A stretch of DNA of 64,000 nt from Halopenitus salinus (lineage in GTDB: Archaea > Halobacteriota > Halobacteria > Halobacteriales > Haloferacaceae). Below the pieces are notes generated by a model. That model was not told where the DNA came from. It ran no database searches and saw only the letters and a list, made by a program, of their open reading frames with translations. Of the stretch, positions 23,871 to 32,452 are shown piece by piece. Position 1 is the stretch's first letter; each line of letters begins with the position of its first letter. The stretch covers positions 310,001 to 374,000 of the forward strand of contig NZ_JBHSXL010000003.1 of NCBI RefSeq assembly GCF_042662125.1. Reading direction: 5' to 3'. The position numbers and the translations under genes are program-made.

Positions 23871-24869
23871 ATGTCCGGTATCCGCCGTCTCGTGCCCGGA
23901 CTCGCGCTGCTCGTCGTGTGCGGACTGATCGCCCGGTGGCTGGCGGAGTTCGTTCCGCTCGGCAGTCCCCTCGTCGTGGTCATCGGCGTGAGCGCCCTGA
24001 TCGCGAACGCCGTCGGGATTCCCGAATCGGCCGAGCCGGGCGTCGACACCCACGGCCGCTGGCTGGAGGCGGGAATCGTCCTCATGGGGGCGAGCGTCGG
24101 CCTCGAGCGCCTGATCGAGGCGGGCGGACCGGTCCTCCTCGTCGTCGTCACCGCCGTCTGTGTGAGCATCGTCTCCGTCGAGGTGCTCGCGCGGTTCCTT
24201 CTGCCCGTGCCCGAGAAGCTCGGATCCCTGCTCGCGGCCGGGTCCAGCATCTGTGGCGTCTCCGCCGTCGCCGCGGTGGCCGCAAGCATCGATCCGGACC
24301 GCCGCCAGGTCGCCTACGCGGCGGGGACGATCCTGCTTTTCGATGCGGTCACCCTCGTGGTCTACCCGATCGTCGGTCGAACGCTCGGACTCTCCGATCT
24401 GGTCTTCGGCGTGTGGGCCGGCGCCACGATGTTCAGCACCGGCCCCGTGACCGCCGCCGGGTTCGCGTACTCACAGCCCGCGGGCGAGTGGGCCGTGATC
24501 GTCAAGCTCGCGCGAAACGCCCTGATCGGAGCGGTGGCGGTGGGGTACGCGACGTACTACTCCCGTGATGGCGGTTCCGAGGCGTTCACCGGAATGCGAC
24601 TCCTTCGGATCTGGCGCACCGTTCCGGCGTTCATCGTCGGGTTCCTCGCCCTCGTGGTCCTTGCGACCCTCGGCGCGTTCTCGAGCGCGCAGATCGCCGC
24701 GATGGATCGGGTCTCGAGCTGGCTGTTCCTCGTCGCCTTCGCCGGGCTGGGGTTTCGCATCGACGTCAGGGAGTTTTTCGACGTCGGGATGCGTCCGGCG
24801 GCCGTCGTGCTCGCGGGGCTGTTCGTGGTGAGCACGTCGGTCCTCCTCGTCCTCCGAGCGGTCTTTTGA
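23871..24869 (+). CDS. YeiH/UPF0324-type membrane transporter
   Basis: A 332-residue polytopic membrane protein of the UPF0324 (YeiH, putative sulfate exporter) family. About ten hydrophobic segments are seen. The family's hallmark GSSICGVSAVAAVA lies in the middle, together with WLEAGIVLMGASV and the C-terminal GLGFRIDVREFF. The ATG at 23871 is preceded by GAGGTG (23862-23867), and a GTG 6 nt earlier is in frame. The transported ion has not been firmly established for the family, so a sulfate or sulfonate role is inference. Confidence 0.85.
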   Translation: MSGIRRLVPGLALLVVCGLIARWLAEFVPLGSPLVVVIGVSALIANAVGIPESAEPGVDTHGRWLEAGIVLMGASVGLERLIEAGGPVLLVVVTAVCVSIVSVEVLARFLLPVPEKLGSLLAAGSSICGVSAVAAVAASIDPDRRQVAYAAGTILLFDAVTLVVYPIVGRTLGLSDLVFGVWAGATMFSTGPVTAAGFAYSQPAGEWAVIVKLARNALIGAVAVGYATYYSRDGGSEAFTGMRLLRIWRTVPAFIVGFLALVVLATLGAFSSAQIAAMDRVSSWLFLVAFAGLGFRIDVREFFDVGMRPAAVVLAGLFVVSTSVLLVLRAVF

Positions 24870-24900
24870 TCGAACGCCGCGGTTTCGCAGGTCAACCCAC

Positions 24901-25091
24901 ACAGTTTTTAAGAGGCGCACGTGTACGTCCAGCTACCACCATCCCGCGGGACACGGCGAGCCGGTGTCGGCTCGGCCGTAGCGGGGCCCTCGCCGACGCG
25001 CTGTAAGACGCCGGGGCCTTGGCCCCCAGATTGCGGGTTTCAGTGAGCAGTATCGCCGTGTACGCGGCTTTGGATGCTCGAGGAGACAACT
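24901..25091 (+). ncRNA. Structured 5' leader of the RNase J gene
   Basis: A TATA-like GTTTTTAAG (24904-24912) precedes about 150 nt of noncoding sequence before the RNase J ATG. It holds at least two strong hairpins: CGAGCCG-GTGT-CGGCTCG (24957-24974) and GGGGC-CTTG-GCCCC (25013-25026), the latter with the stable CUUG tetraloop. Long leaders are unusual in this window, where most mRNAs look leaderless. The leader could be a site for autoregulation by the nuclease, or carry a small RNA. It matches no RNA family I recognise. Confidence 0.45.
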
Positions 25092-26444
25092 ATGGAAATA
25101 GAAATCGCAACGATAGGCGGATACGAAGAGGTCGGCCGACAGATGACTGCCGTCCGTGCGGGGGACGACATCGTCATCTTCGACATGGGCCTGAACCTGA
25201 GCAAGGTCCTGATCCACGACAACGTGGAGACTGAGAAGCTGCACAGCCTCGATCTGATCGACATGGGCGCCATCCCGGACGACCGGGTGATGTCCGAACT
25301 GGAGGGCGACGTCCAGGCGATCGTGCCCACACACGGGCACCTCGACCACATCGCGGCCATCCCGAAGCTCGCCCACCGCTATGACGCGCCGGTCGTGGCG
25401 ACGCCGTTCACGATCGAGCTCGTCAAACAGCAGATCCAGGGCGAGAGCAAGTTCCAGGTCGACAACGACCTGATCAAGATGAACCCGGGCGGGACGATGC
25501 GGATCGGCGACTCCGAGCAGGTGGAACTCGAGTTCGTCAACGTCACTCACTCGATCATCGACGCGATCAACCCGGTCCTCCACACGCCCGAGGGCGCCAT
25601 CGTGTACGGTCTCGACAAGCGGATGGACCACTCGCCGGTCATCGGGGACCCGATCGACATGGACCGGTTCCGCCAGATCGGCCGCGAGGACGGGGGCGTG
25701 CTCGCGTACATCGAGGACTGTACGAACGCCGGACGCAAGGGTCGGACCCCCTCCGAGTCGGTCGCGCGCGAACACCTTCGCGACGTGATGCGCTCGGTCG
25801 AGGACTACGACGGCGGGATCGTCGCAACGACGTTCTCCTCCCACATCGCACGGGTCTCGAGTCTCGTCGAGTTCGCCCGGGACATCGGTCGCCAGCCCGT
25901 CCTGCTCGGCCGTTCGATGGAGAAGTACTCCGGGACTGCGGAGCGTCTCGACTTCGTCGACTTCCCCGGCGACCTGGGGATGTACGGCCACCGGAAGTCC
26001 GTCGACCGGACGTTCAAGCGGATCATGAAGGAGGGCAAGGAGGACTACCTGCCCATCGTCACGGGCCACCAGGGCGAGCCGCGCGCGATGCTCACCCGGA
26101 TGGGCCGCGGCGAGACCCCCTACGAGCTGGACGACGGCGACAAGGTCATCTTCAGCGCCCGGGTCATCCCGGAGCCGACCAACGAGGGCCAGCGCTACCA
26201 GTCCGAACAGCTGCTCCGGATGCAGGGCGCCCGGATCTACGACGACATCCACGTCTCCGGCCACCTGCGCGAGGAGGGCCACTACACGATGCTCGATGCC
26301 CTCCAGCCCCAACACGTCATTCCGGCCCACCAGAACCTCGAAGGATTCGCGCCGTACGTCGACCTGTGTCGTTCCCAGGGCTACGAACTCGGGCGTGACC
26401 TCCACGTCACACAGAACGGGAACACCTTCCAGCTCGTCGAATGA
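25092..26444 (+). CDS. rnj: Ribonuclease J (archaeal type)
   Basis: A 450-residue metallo-beta-lactamase/beta-CASP nuclease, archaeal RNase J, a 5'-3' exoribonuclease in RNA decay. It starts MEIEIATIGGYEEVGRQMTA. Metal motifs are THGHLDHIAAIPKL (HxHxDH), the later Asp/His in NVTHSIIDAINPVLHTPEG, TTFSSHIARV and the C-terminal HVSGHLREEGH with VIPAHQNLEGF. GGAG (25082-25085) lies 6 nt before the ATG, ruling out the in-frame ATG 18 nt earlier. Its stop overlaps the idsA start, the conserved archaeal pairing. Confidence 0.94.
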   Translation: MEIEIATIGGYEEVGRQMTAVRAGDDIVIFDMGLNLSKVLIHDNVETEKLHSLDLIDMGAIPDDRVMSELEGDVQAIVPTHGHLDHIAAIPKLAHRYDAPVVATPFTIELVKQQIQGESKFQVDNDLIKMNPGGTMRIGDSEQVELEFVNVTHSIIDAINPVLHTPEGAIVYGLDKRMDHSPVIGDPIDMDRFRQIGREDGGVLAYIEDCTNAGRKGRTPSESVAREHLRDVMRSVEDYDGGIVATTFSSHIARVSSLVEFARDIGRQPVLLGRSMEKYSGTAERLDFVDFPGDLGMYGHRKSVDRTFKRIMKEGKEDYLPIVTGHQGEPRAMLTRMGRGETPYELDDGDKVIFSARVIPEPTNEGQRYQSEQLLRMQGARIYDDIHVSGHLREEGHYTMLDALQPQHVIPAHQNLEGFAPYVDLCRSQGYELGRDLHVTQNGNTFQLVE

Positions 26445-27493
26445 CGAACGAAGCGACGGAGGAACGGGTACTCGAGACCATCCGCACGCGGCGCGAACTC
26501 GTCAACGCCGCGATCGACGAGGAGCTGCCGCTGGCCGAGCCGGAGCGGCTGTACGAGGCCTCGCGATACATCCTCGAGGCCGGCGGCAAACGCCTCCGGC
26601 CGACGGTCGCGCTACTGGCGGGCGAGGCGATCGCCGACGTCGACGTCGAGTCGTCGGACGTCGAGTATCGCTCGTTCCCCGCCGTTTCCGGCGACCCCGT
26701 CGATCTGATGCGTGCTGCCGTCTCGATCGAGGTCATCCAGTCGTTCACGCTGATCCACGACGACATCATGGACGAGGACGACCTCAGACGCGGCGTTCCG
26801 GCCGTCCACGAGGCCTACGACACGTCGACGGCCATCCTCGCCGGCGACACGCTCTACTCGAAGGCCTTCGAGATCATGTCCGAGACGGGCGCCGATCCGA
26901 AAAACGGCCTGGAGGCGATGCGGCTGCTCGCCTCGACGTGCACCCGGATCTGCGAGGGGCAGGCGCTCGACGTCGCATTCGAGCGGCGTGCGGAGGTTCT
27001 CCCCGAGGAGTATCTGGAGATGGTCGAGTTGAAGACGGCGGTCCTCTACGGGGCGGCCGCCTCGACGCCGGCCGTCCTGTTGGGCGCCGACGAGGAGGTC
27101 GTCGACGCCCTGTATCGCTACGGGATCGACTCCGGGCGGGCCTTCCAGATCCAGGACGACGTCCTCGATCTGACGGTTCCCTCCGAGGATCTCGGAAAGC
27201 AGCGCGGCTCCGACCTCGTGGAGGGCAAGGAGACGCTCATCACGCTTCACGCCCGTCAACAGGGCGTCGACGTCGACGCCCTCGTCGACGCGGAGACGCC
27301 GGCGGAAGTGACCGAGTCCGAAGTCGAGTCGGCCGTCGCCGCCCTCGAGGAGTCGGGATCGATAGACTACGCCCGCGAGAAGGCGGAGGAGCTCACCGAG
27401 CGCTCGAAGCGGCACCTCGAGGTCCTCCCCGACAATGAGGCGCGCCGGCGGCTCGCGGAGATCGCGGAGTACCTGATCAGCCGCGGTTACTGA
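26441..27493 (+). CDS. idsA: Geranylgeranyl/farnesyl diphosphate synthase
   Basis: A 350-residue trans-isoprenyl diphosphate synthase that extends IPP/DMAPP to C15-C25 chains for archaeal lipids, carotenoids and quinones. The first Asp-rich motif is LIHDDIMDEDDLRRG, the second FQIQDDVLDLT, with AGGKRLRPTVALL near the N-terminus. An insert of about 20 residues follows the GEAIAD stretch, common in haloarchaea. Chain length cannot be fixed from motifs alone. It is translationally coupled to rnj. The IPP-supplying kinases of the pathway are at 47.3-49.0 kb. Confidence 0.94.
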   Translation: MTNEATEERVLETIRTRRELVNAAIDEELPLAEPERLYEASRYILEAGGKRLRPTVALLAGEAIADVDVESSDVEYRSFPAVSGDPVDLMRAAVSIEVIQSFTLIHDDIMDEDDLRRGVPAVHEAYDTSTAILAGDTLYSKAFEIMSETGADPKNGLEAMRLLASTCTRICEGQALDVAFERRAEVLPEEYLEMVELKTAVLYGAAASTPAVLLGADEEVVDALYRYGIDSGRAFQIQDDVLDLTVPSEDLGKQRGSDLVEGKETLITLHARQQGVDVDALVDAETPAEVTESEVESAVAALEESGSIDYAREKAEELTERSKRHLEVLPDNEARRRLAEIAEYLISRGY

Positions 27494-27548
27494 CCCAGCG
27501 GACCCCAGTCGGTCGTCCCGTGGTCGACATCCGGCAAGTCGTCCGGGG

Positions 27549-28514
27549 ATGCGAGGAGGTATGTCCCCCCGGGCCCGCGATCGGATCGTGTCCCGCTATC
27601 GTGATGCGGCCGGATTCCTCCTGCTTTCCACCCTGTGGGGCGGCTCGTTCATCGCCATCGAGATCGGATTAGAGTTCTACCCGTCGGTCCTGTTTGCGGC
27701 CTACCGGTTCGATCTCGCCGCGATCGTTCTCGCCGGGTACGCGCTCGGATACCGGGGCGGAGCGCCGCCGCGAACGCGCGATGACCTGCTGGCGATCGCC
27801 TTCAGCGGCGGGCTCTCGATCGGCGTCAACAACTCCGTCCTGTTCATCGGCCAGCAGTACACCACGAGCGGCATCGCGGCCGTGACCTACAGCCTCGTAC
27901 CGATCGCCACCGCCGCGGTCGCCGCCCTGGTCGTCGCCGACGCGCGGATCGACGGCCGCGACGTGGTCGGGATCGGGCTGGCGTTCCTCGGCGTCGCCCT
28001 CGTCGCCCAGCCCGATCCGGCGAACCTCTCGTCGGGAGTCACCCTCGGCGTCTCGATCATCCTGGTCGGCGTCATCGCGGCCGCGGTCGGGAGCGTGGGA
28101 CTCCAGGAACTCGATCCCTCCTTCTCGAGTCTGACGCTCACGGCGTGGGCCATGCTCTTCGGCGCGAGCGTGTTACACGCCTTCAGCCTCCTTCGCGGGG
28201 AGCCGCAGATGCCTCCCTCCACCGAGCCGTTGGCGGTCGTCGCGGTCGTTTTCCTCGGCGTGTTCTCGAGTGCGATCGCCTTTGCGATCTACTTCGAACT
28301 GCTCTCGCGGCTCGGCGCCTTCCAGATCAACTTGACCTCCTACGTCGTACCGGTGGTGACGACGGTGGCCGGCTGGGCGCTGTTGGGCGAGGCCGTGACG
28401 GGCTGGACGGTCGCGGGGTTCGGCGTCATCGTGGTCGGGTTCGTGCTCGTCAAACGCGAGGCGATCCGTCGGGAACTGCCCGGGATCCGGGCGGCGATCG
28501 GCGGCCGTCGCTGA
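27549..28514 (+). CDS. DMT-superfamily (EamA) transporter
   Basis: A 321-residue protein of the drug/metabolite transporter superfamily, with about ten membrane helices in two EamA repeats. Typical stretches are LLLSTLWGGSFIAIEIGLEF at the start, YTTSGIAAVTYSLVPIATAA, and SYVVPVVTTVAGWALLGEAV at the second repeat end. It probably exports a small metabolite; the substrate is unknown. The start may be 27549 or the ATG at 27561, which is directly preceded by GGAGGT at a spacing too short for a normal ribosome site. Confidence 0.88.
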   Translation: MRGGMSPRARDRIVSRYRDAAGFLLLSTLWGGSFIAIEIGLEFYPSVLFAAYRFDLAAIVLAGYALGYRGGAPPRTRDDLLAIAFSGGLSIGVNNSVLFIGQQYTTSGIAAVTYSLVPIATAAVAALVVADARIDGRDVVGIGLAFLGVALVAQPDPANLSSGVTLGVSIILVGVIAAAVGSVGLQELDPSFSSLTLTAWAMLFGASVLHAFSLLRGEPQMPPSTEPLAVVAVVFLGVFSSAIAFAIYFELLSRLGAFQINLTSYVVPVVTTVAGWALLGEAVTGWTVAGFGVIVVGFVLVKREAIRRELPGIRAAIGGRR

Positions 28515-28540
28515 GAGGGATCGGTCGTCTCCGGGACGCT

Positions 28541-29017
28541 TCAATCGTCGGTCGATCGGACTGACCGAAGGTCCTCGAGGATCGCCTCGGCGTGTGCCTC
28601 CGGGTCGACGCCCTCGTAGGCGAGGACGATCTCCCCGTCGGAGTCGACGACGTACGTGTTTCGAAACGTCCCGTCGACGACGTTTCCGAAGACGTTCTTC
28701 TCCCCGTAGGAGTCGTAGGCCGACGCCACGGCCCCGTCGGGATCGGAGAGCAGATCGAACGGGAGGTCGTGTTTCGCGGCGAACGACTCGAGGTCCTCGA
28801 CCGGATCGTCGCTGATCCCGACGACGGTCACGTCGGCGTCCGCAAAGGCGTCCCATCGATCACGGAAGCCGCACGCCTCGGTCGTACAGCCGGGCGTGTC
28901 GGCTCGGGGGTAGAAGTAGACGACGACGTACTCGGCGTCGATCGACTCGAGCGAGACGTCCTCGCCGCGGTGGTTCGAAAGCGAGAACGTGGGTGCGGTG
29001 GCGCCGACTTCGAGCAT
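28541..29017 (-). CDS. bcp: Peroxiredoxin (BCP/PrxQ type)
   Basis: A 158-residue thiol peroxidase that reduces H2O2 and organic peroxides. The active-site motif YFYPRADTPGCTTEACGF has the peroxidatic Cys44 and the resolving Cys49 five residues later, the layout of 1-subunit PrxQ enzymes. LEVGATAPTFSL and VVDGTFRNTYVVDSDG are standard family segments. It converges with the DMT gene and is followed on the same strand by the GINS gene. No redox partner lies nearby. Confidence 0.94.
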   Translation of the reverse strand: MLEVGATAPTFSLSNHRGEDVSLESIDAEYVVVYFYPRADTPGCTTEACGFRDRWDAFADADVTVVGISDDPVEDLESFAAKHDLPFDLLSDPDGAVASAYDSYGEKNVFGNVVDGTFRNTYVVDSDGEIVLAYEGVDPEAHAEAILEDLRSVRSTDD

Positions 29018-29118
29018 GCTCCGAGGTGGCGGGGCGGCAACAAAAACACGACGGTCGGAGCCGTTCGGTCGAACCGACCGGTGAACCGGTGCGATCGCGA
29101 CGGCTCCCGAGGAGGTCG

Positions 29119-30171
29119 CTACTCGATCCGCTCCGCCGCATCGCGGGCCAAGAGCGGCTCGGCGTTGCTCGAGGGGAGACGCACCACGTCCTCGCTCTCG
29201 AGGTCGTACTCGCGCTCGTCGACGCCGAGTATGGATCCGACGTCACGTTTGATCCGAACCGTGGTCCGTTCTGGATCCTCCTCGGCCGCCGCGTCGTCGC
29301 TCGGATCCCCGATCGTTCCGTCATCGTCAGGCGGCTGCATCCCCTCGTGGGACCCCGTAGCGGAGCCGGTTGGGGGGCCGTCGGCGTTCGGGCCATCCCC
29401 GGCGACCGCATCGCCGCTCGGGACGGCGGCGGGTGAGTCCCCGGACGGATCGTCGGATCCGTCCGAGGCGTCCCCCCCGGCCATCGCATCGGCAAGCATG
29501 CCGCCGTCGTCGGGCTTCGCGGAACCGGTCCCGTCCGGCCTTGCCGATTCGGTCCCGTCCGGCCTTGCCGATTCGGTCCCGTCCATCCCGGCCGATCCCG
29601 GCGGATCCTCCGGCGGCACGGGTGGCTCATCGTTCGACGGACGCGACCGGGAGTCACCCTCCACGGGGTCGGTCGAGGCCTCTTCAGTCGGATTCGCCTC
29701 GAGCGACTCCGGGCGAGCGTTCGGTTCCGCGTCGACGCGGGGTGGATCCGCCGTTGCGTCGGACGAGGCCTCGCCCGCCTTGGTCGTCCCCGATAGCACG
29801 TCGAGGACTGACGACTTGTTCCGCTCGATCCGCTCGACGAGATCCTCGAAGAGCGCGCGCTCCTGGCTCGTCATTCCCTCCTGTTCGACGGGCATGTCGG
29901 CCGCCGCGAAGGAAGCCAGCTTGACGACCTTGCCGACCCGACGCTCGTAGAGCGCCTCGGCGACCTCCTCTGCGGTCTCGATCTCATCGGAGAGCCGCCG
30001 CACGTCGTCGTCGGAAAAGGGGTTCTCCACCTGCTCGGCTCGTCTATCGCGCGCGTCGCGCAGATCCGATATGTAGGCGGCGACGTCGTCGTAGAACGCG
30101 TCTCGGAGATGCTGCAGGCTATCCTTTCGGCGCTCCTTCGCCTGGACCGAGCGGAGTTCATCGAGATTCAT
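29119..30171 (-). CDS. GINS subunit (Gins51/15-like) of the replicative helicase
   Basis: A 350-residue archaeal GINS protein, part of the CMG-like helicase complex with MCM and a Cdc45/RecJ protein. The A domain is residues 1-130 (MNLDELRSVQAKERRKDSLQ, FSDDDVRRLSDEIETAEEVA, MTSQERALFEDLVERIERNK). A disordered acidic linker of about 150 residues, with a DGTESARP repeat, leads to a short B domain at the end (TVRIKRDVGSILGVDEREYDL, DVVRLPSSNAEPLL). The start overlaps the PriS stop by 4 nt. This pairing of GINS with primase is a conserved archaeal replication operon. Confidence 0.92.
   Translation of the reverse strand: MNLDELRSVQAKERRKDSLQHLRDAFYDDVAAYISDLRDARDRRAEQVENPFSDDDVRRLSDEIETAEEVAEALYERRVGKVVKLASFAAADMPVEQEGMTSQERALFEDLVERIERNKSSVLDVLSGTTKAGEASSDATADPPRVDAEPNARPESLEANPTEEASTDPVEGDSRSRPSNDEPPVPPEDPPGSAGMDGTESARPDGTESARPDGTGSAKPDDGGMLADAMAGGDASDGSDDPSGDSPAAVPSGDAVAGDGPNADGPPTGSATGSHEGMQPPDDDGTIGDPSDDAAAEEDPERTTVRIKRDVGSILGVDEREYDLESEDVVRLPSSNAEPLLARDAAERIE
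29524..29595 (-). repeat. 24-bp tandem repeat in the GINS linker
   Basis: Three consecutive copies encode DGTESARP-like octads (DGTESARPDGTESARPDGTG region). The copies at 29524-29547 and 29548-29571 are almost identical and the one at 29572-29595 is partly diverged. Confidence 0.8.
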
Positions 30172-31331
30172 CGTTCCGGTGCCTTCCTCGCTCGTCCGCG
30201 GGCCATCGCGAAGACGCCCACGTACTCCGGGACAGTCGTTTCTCCGGGCTCCAGTATGAAGCTATCGCCACACAGCTCGATCGTCGTTCGTTCTGAACAC
30301 TCGATCGCGATCGACCGCCCGGTGAATCGGTCGGGAACCGCATCGACGAGGGGATCGAAGGCCGCGAGGTCCTCGCGGTCGATCCGCCGAACCTCGAGGC
30401 CGGTTCCGCCGTGGAGGGTCCCCGGAAGGCGGATGAGCCGGTGTGTGTCGGTCGTCACCGGCTCGTCGACGGGTGCGATGGTCTCGTCCGTCACCCGCTC
30501 GCAAAGCGCCTCGACGAGCCGTCGAGCGCCCGGGCCGCCCGCCTCGAGGTTCCCCTCCCGGATCGCCTCCGGGTTCCGCCGGAACGCGCCGAGGATCGTC
30601 TCGGCGCGTCCCTCGCCGATCCCCTCCAGATCCTGAAGTCGATCGGTGGCCGCCTCGTCGTCAAGCTCGCGCAGCTCCTCGGCGTATCGGACGAGCGCCT
30701 CGTGGACGCGTTTGCCCCACCCACCTTCGGTACGAAGCACGCGCTTGTTCGTGCCGCGTTCCTGTACGGTGTGGATCAGCCCGTCGACGTCGAGGTCGAT
30801 CGCCCGAACGTAATCGACGATCTCCCGTCTCGCGTCGCTCGCAAGCTCCAGGACGTCCGGATCGCGAACGTGGACGTGGTAGCCGCGGCCGCCCGAAAAG
30901 ACGATCTCGAGGTCCTCGAACGCGAAGTCCTCCTCGAGGAATCGAACGAGCCGGACGAGCGCGTCCTTACACGCGGCGAGCATCTCCGCGTACGAGGCCG
31001 AATCGGGGTCGACGCTCGGGAGGTGGTCGGCGTCGAGATCGAAGACGAGATCGGCCGATCGCCACCCCTTCTTCGACATCGTCGACGCGCCGGGAGTGTC
31101 GTATCTGGCGGCCGAAAAGTACGCGTGGCGTGGAGCGGTCTCCGCGAAGAACGCGTCCGGGTTCCCCAGATCGAAGAGCGACCGGTGGCGCACCATGGTG
31201 GTGCCCGATCCCGGCGTCCACGGAATGTGCCCCCACTCGCGCTCGTTCGCCTGCGGGGGCATCGACGGAGAGGAGACGCGGTAGTAGTCGCCGAACCGGC
31301 CGCGGAGGTACTCGCGCGTTCGGTCGTCCAT
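30168..31331 (-). CDS. priS: DNA primase small (catalytic) subunit
   Basis: A 387-residue archaeo-eukaryotic primase catalytic subunit that makes RNA primers and pairs with PriL (not in this window). Catalytic acids Asp98 and Asp100 lie in ADLVFDLDADHL, with the RNA-strand motif FSGGRGYHVHVRDP and the family N-terminus MDDRTREYLRGRFGDYY. The third conserved acidic/Arg region is MRLIRLPGTLHGGTGLEV-like (TDTHRLIRLPGTLHGGTG). It is the first gene of the priS-GINS operon. The 334 bp upstream (31332-31665) hold only the promoters described below. Confidence 0.95.
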   Translation of the reverse strand: MDDRTREYLRGRFGDYYRVSSPSMPPQANEREWGHIPWTPGSGTTMVRHRSLFDLGNPDAFFAETAPRHAYFSAARYDTPGASTMSKKGWRSADLVFDLDADHLPSVDPDSASYAEMLAACKDALVRLVRFLEEDFAFEDLEIVFSGGRGYHVHVRDPDVLELASDARREIVDYVRAIDLDVDGLIHTVQERGTNKRVLRTEGGWGKRVHEALVRYAEELRELDDEAATDRLQDLEGIGEGRAETILGAFRRNPEAIREGNLEAGGPGARRLVEALCERVTDETIAPVDEPVTTDTHRLIRLPGTLHGGTGLEVRRIDREDLAAFDPLVDAVPDRFTGRSIAIECSERTTIELCGDSFILEPGETTVPEYVGVFAMARGRARKAPER

Positions 31332-31613
31332 CGCTTTCGGTCGCTAACACCGGTCGGCCTAAAGCCGTTCCGTTCGGGTCTCGACGTCGTACGACTCCCC
31401 AGTCTTTCGGATCCCGGATTCGTTCGGGAGCCGTCGCCGATCACGGCTGTCACCCGAGATCGGTTCTCGACTATTGGAATATCGGAACGTCGAGATGCTA
31501 ACCTGTACGATCGGATATGGATACTGCACGCCGGAGTAGTAAACCATCTGAACGGATCATCAGATGTGATATCCAGACGTATTGGCCGTATACCGTGGCT
31601 ACATCCGAATAAT

Positions 31614-31655
31614 CGTTCGACATATTTATCATAATACGACAAGAATTATCGAACG
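31614..31655 (+). promoter_or_regulatory. Inverted repeat flanking the PadR promoter
   Basis: CGTTCGA (31614-31620) and TCGAACG (31649-31655) form 7-bp arms on either side of the AT-rich TATA region CATATTTATCAT (31621-31632). The layout suits self-repression by the PadR protein encoded next (inference). Confidence 0.5.
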
Positions 31656-31665
31656 GAACTCACCG

Positions 31666-31941
31666 ATGTACGATCTGACAGGATTCCAGCGGGATCTGCT
31701 CTACGTGATCGCTGGACTCGACGAGCCGCACGGACTCGCGATCAAGGACGAGCTGGAGGACTACTACGAAAAGGAGATCCATCACGGGCGCCTCTATCCG
31801 AACCTGGACACCCTCGTCGAGAAGGGACTCGTCGAGAAGGGCCAACGCGATCGCCGAACCAACTACTACACGCTCACCCGCCGCGGGAAACGGGAGATCG
31901 ACGCCCGGACGGAGTGGGAAGCGCAGTACGTCGACGCCTGA
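31666..31941 (+). CDS. PadR-family transcriptional regulator
   Basis: A 91-residue winged-helix protein of the PadR family. The sequence shows DLTGFQRDLLYVIAGLDEPH, the recognition region IHHGRLYPNLDTLVEKGLVE and the wing YYTLTRRGKREIDAR. Only the DNA-binding domain is present, with a short C-terminal helix rather than the long dimer helix of larger PadR proteins. It sits alone behind an AT-rich promoter with an inverted repeat; the genes it regulates are unknown. Confidence 0.9.
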   Translation: MYDLTGFQRDLLYVIAGLDEPHGLAIKDELEDYYEKEIHHGRLYPNLDTLVEKGLVEKGQRDRRTNYYTLTRRGKREIDARTEWEAQYVDA

Positions 31942-32017
31942 TCGCCTCGAGCGACACGCACGCGTTCCTGTTCGCGACTCGAATCCGATCCGTGCTTCGA
32001 ATCCTACCAGCCGTGAG

Positions 32018-32338
32018 TCACATCTGGTAGCGGCGATCGTCGTCGCGCTGTGGATACTGTGATCCGCCGGCCATCTCGTCGTAGCTCATCCCCATCAGGT
32101 ACTCGTCGTAGGTGACGTCGTACCCGTTTCGAAGCTGGAAGTCGAGGTCGCCGGTGTCGACGGTCGACCGGAACAGCGCGTGGATCCCTCGGCGAACCAA
32201 CTCCTCGGGATCGGCCTCCATAGCCGCGACCAACATTGCAAGCTCCGTTCTGGTCTCCCGGTCGAGATCGAGTCCGAACGTCCCGTCGAGATCGCCGTAG
32301 GCGTCCTCGACGTCGGCGGTTAGATCCTCGAGCGTCAT
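32018..32338 (-). CDS. Small acidic haloarchaeal protein, function unknown
   Basis: A 106-residue protein starting MTLEDLTADVEDAYGDLDGT. The first 75 residues look helical (RETRTELAMLVAAMEADPEE), and the C-terminus is rich in Tyr, Asp and Met (YDVTYDEYLMGMSYDEMAGG). I do not recognise a family, but its composition is typical of conserved haloarchaeal small proteins. It is divergent from mutY. The longer open frame on this strand that runs through mutY is a shadow. Confidence 0.65.
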   Translation of the reverse strand: MTLEDLTADVEDAYGDLDGTFGLDLDRETRTELAMLVAAMEADPEELVRRGIHALFRSTVDTGDLDFQLRNGYDVTYDEYLMGMSYDEMAGGSQYPQRDDDRRYQM

Positions 32339-32420
32339 GCTTCCCGACAGCGGCGGCGGCCTCAAACCGGTTTCGCATCCGTCGTCGACGACGGAAGCAC
32401 TGCCCGTGAAGGGACCACCA

Positions 32421-32430
32421 CCGTATAAAC
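32421..32430 (+). promoter_or_regulatory. TATA box of mutY
   Basis: CCGTATAAAC lies about 27 nt before the ATG at 32453, predicting a leaderless mRNA. Confidence 0.65.
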
Positions 32431-32452
32431 GAGCGAAGCACGTAGCGGCGAT

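Noticed and set aside
24957..25026. The RNase J leader hairpins as a tRNA
   Set aside because: No cloverleaf, no T-arm TTCAA motif and no acceptor pairing could be found.
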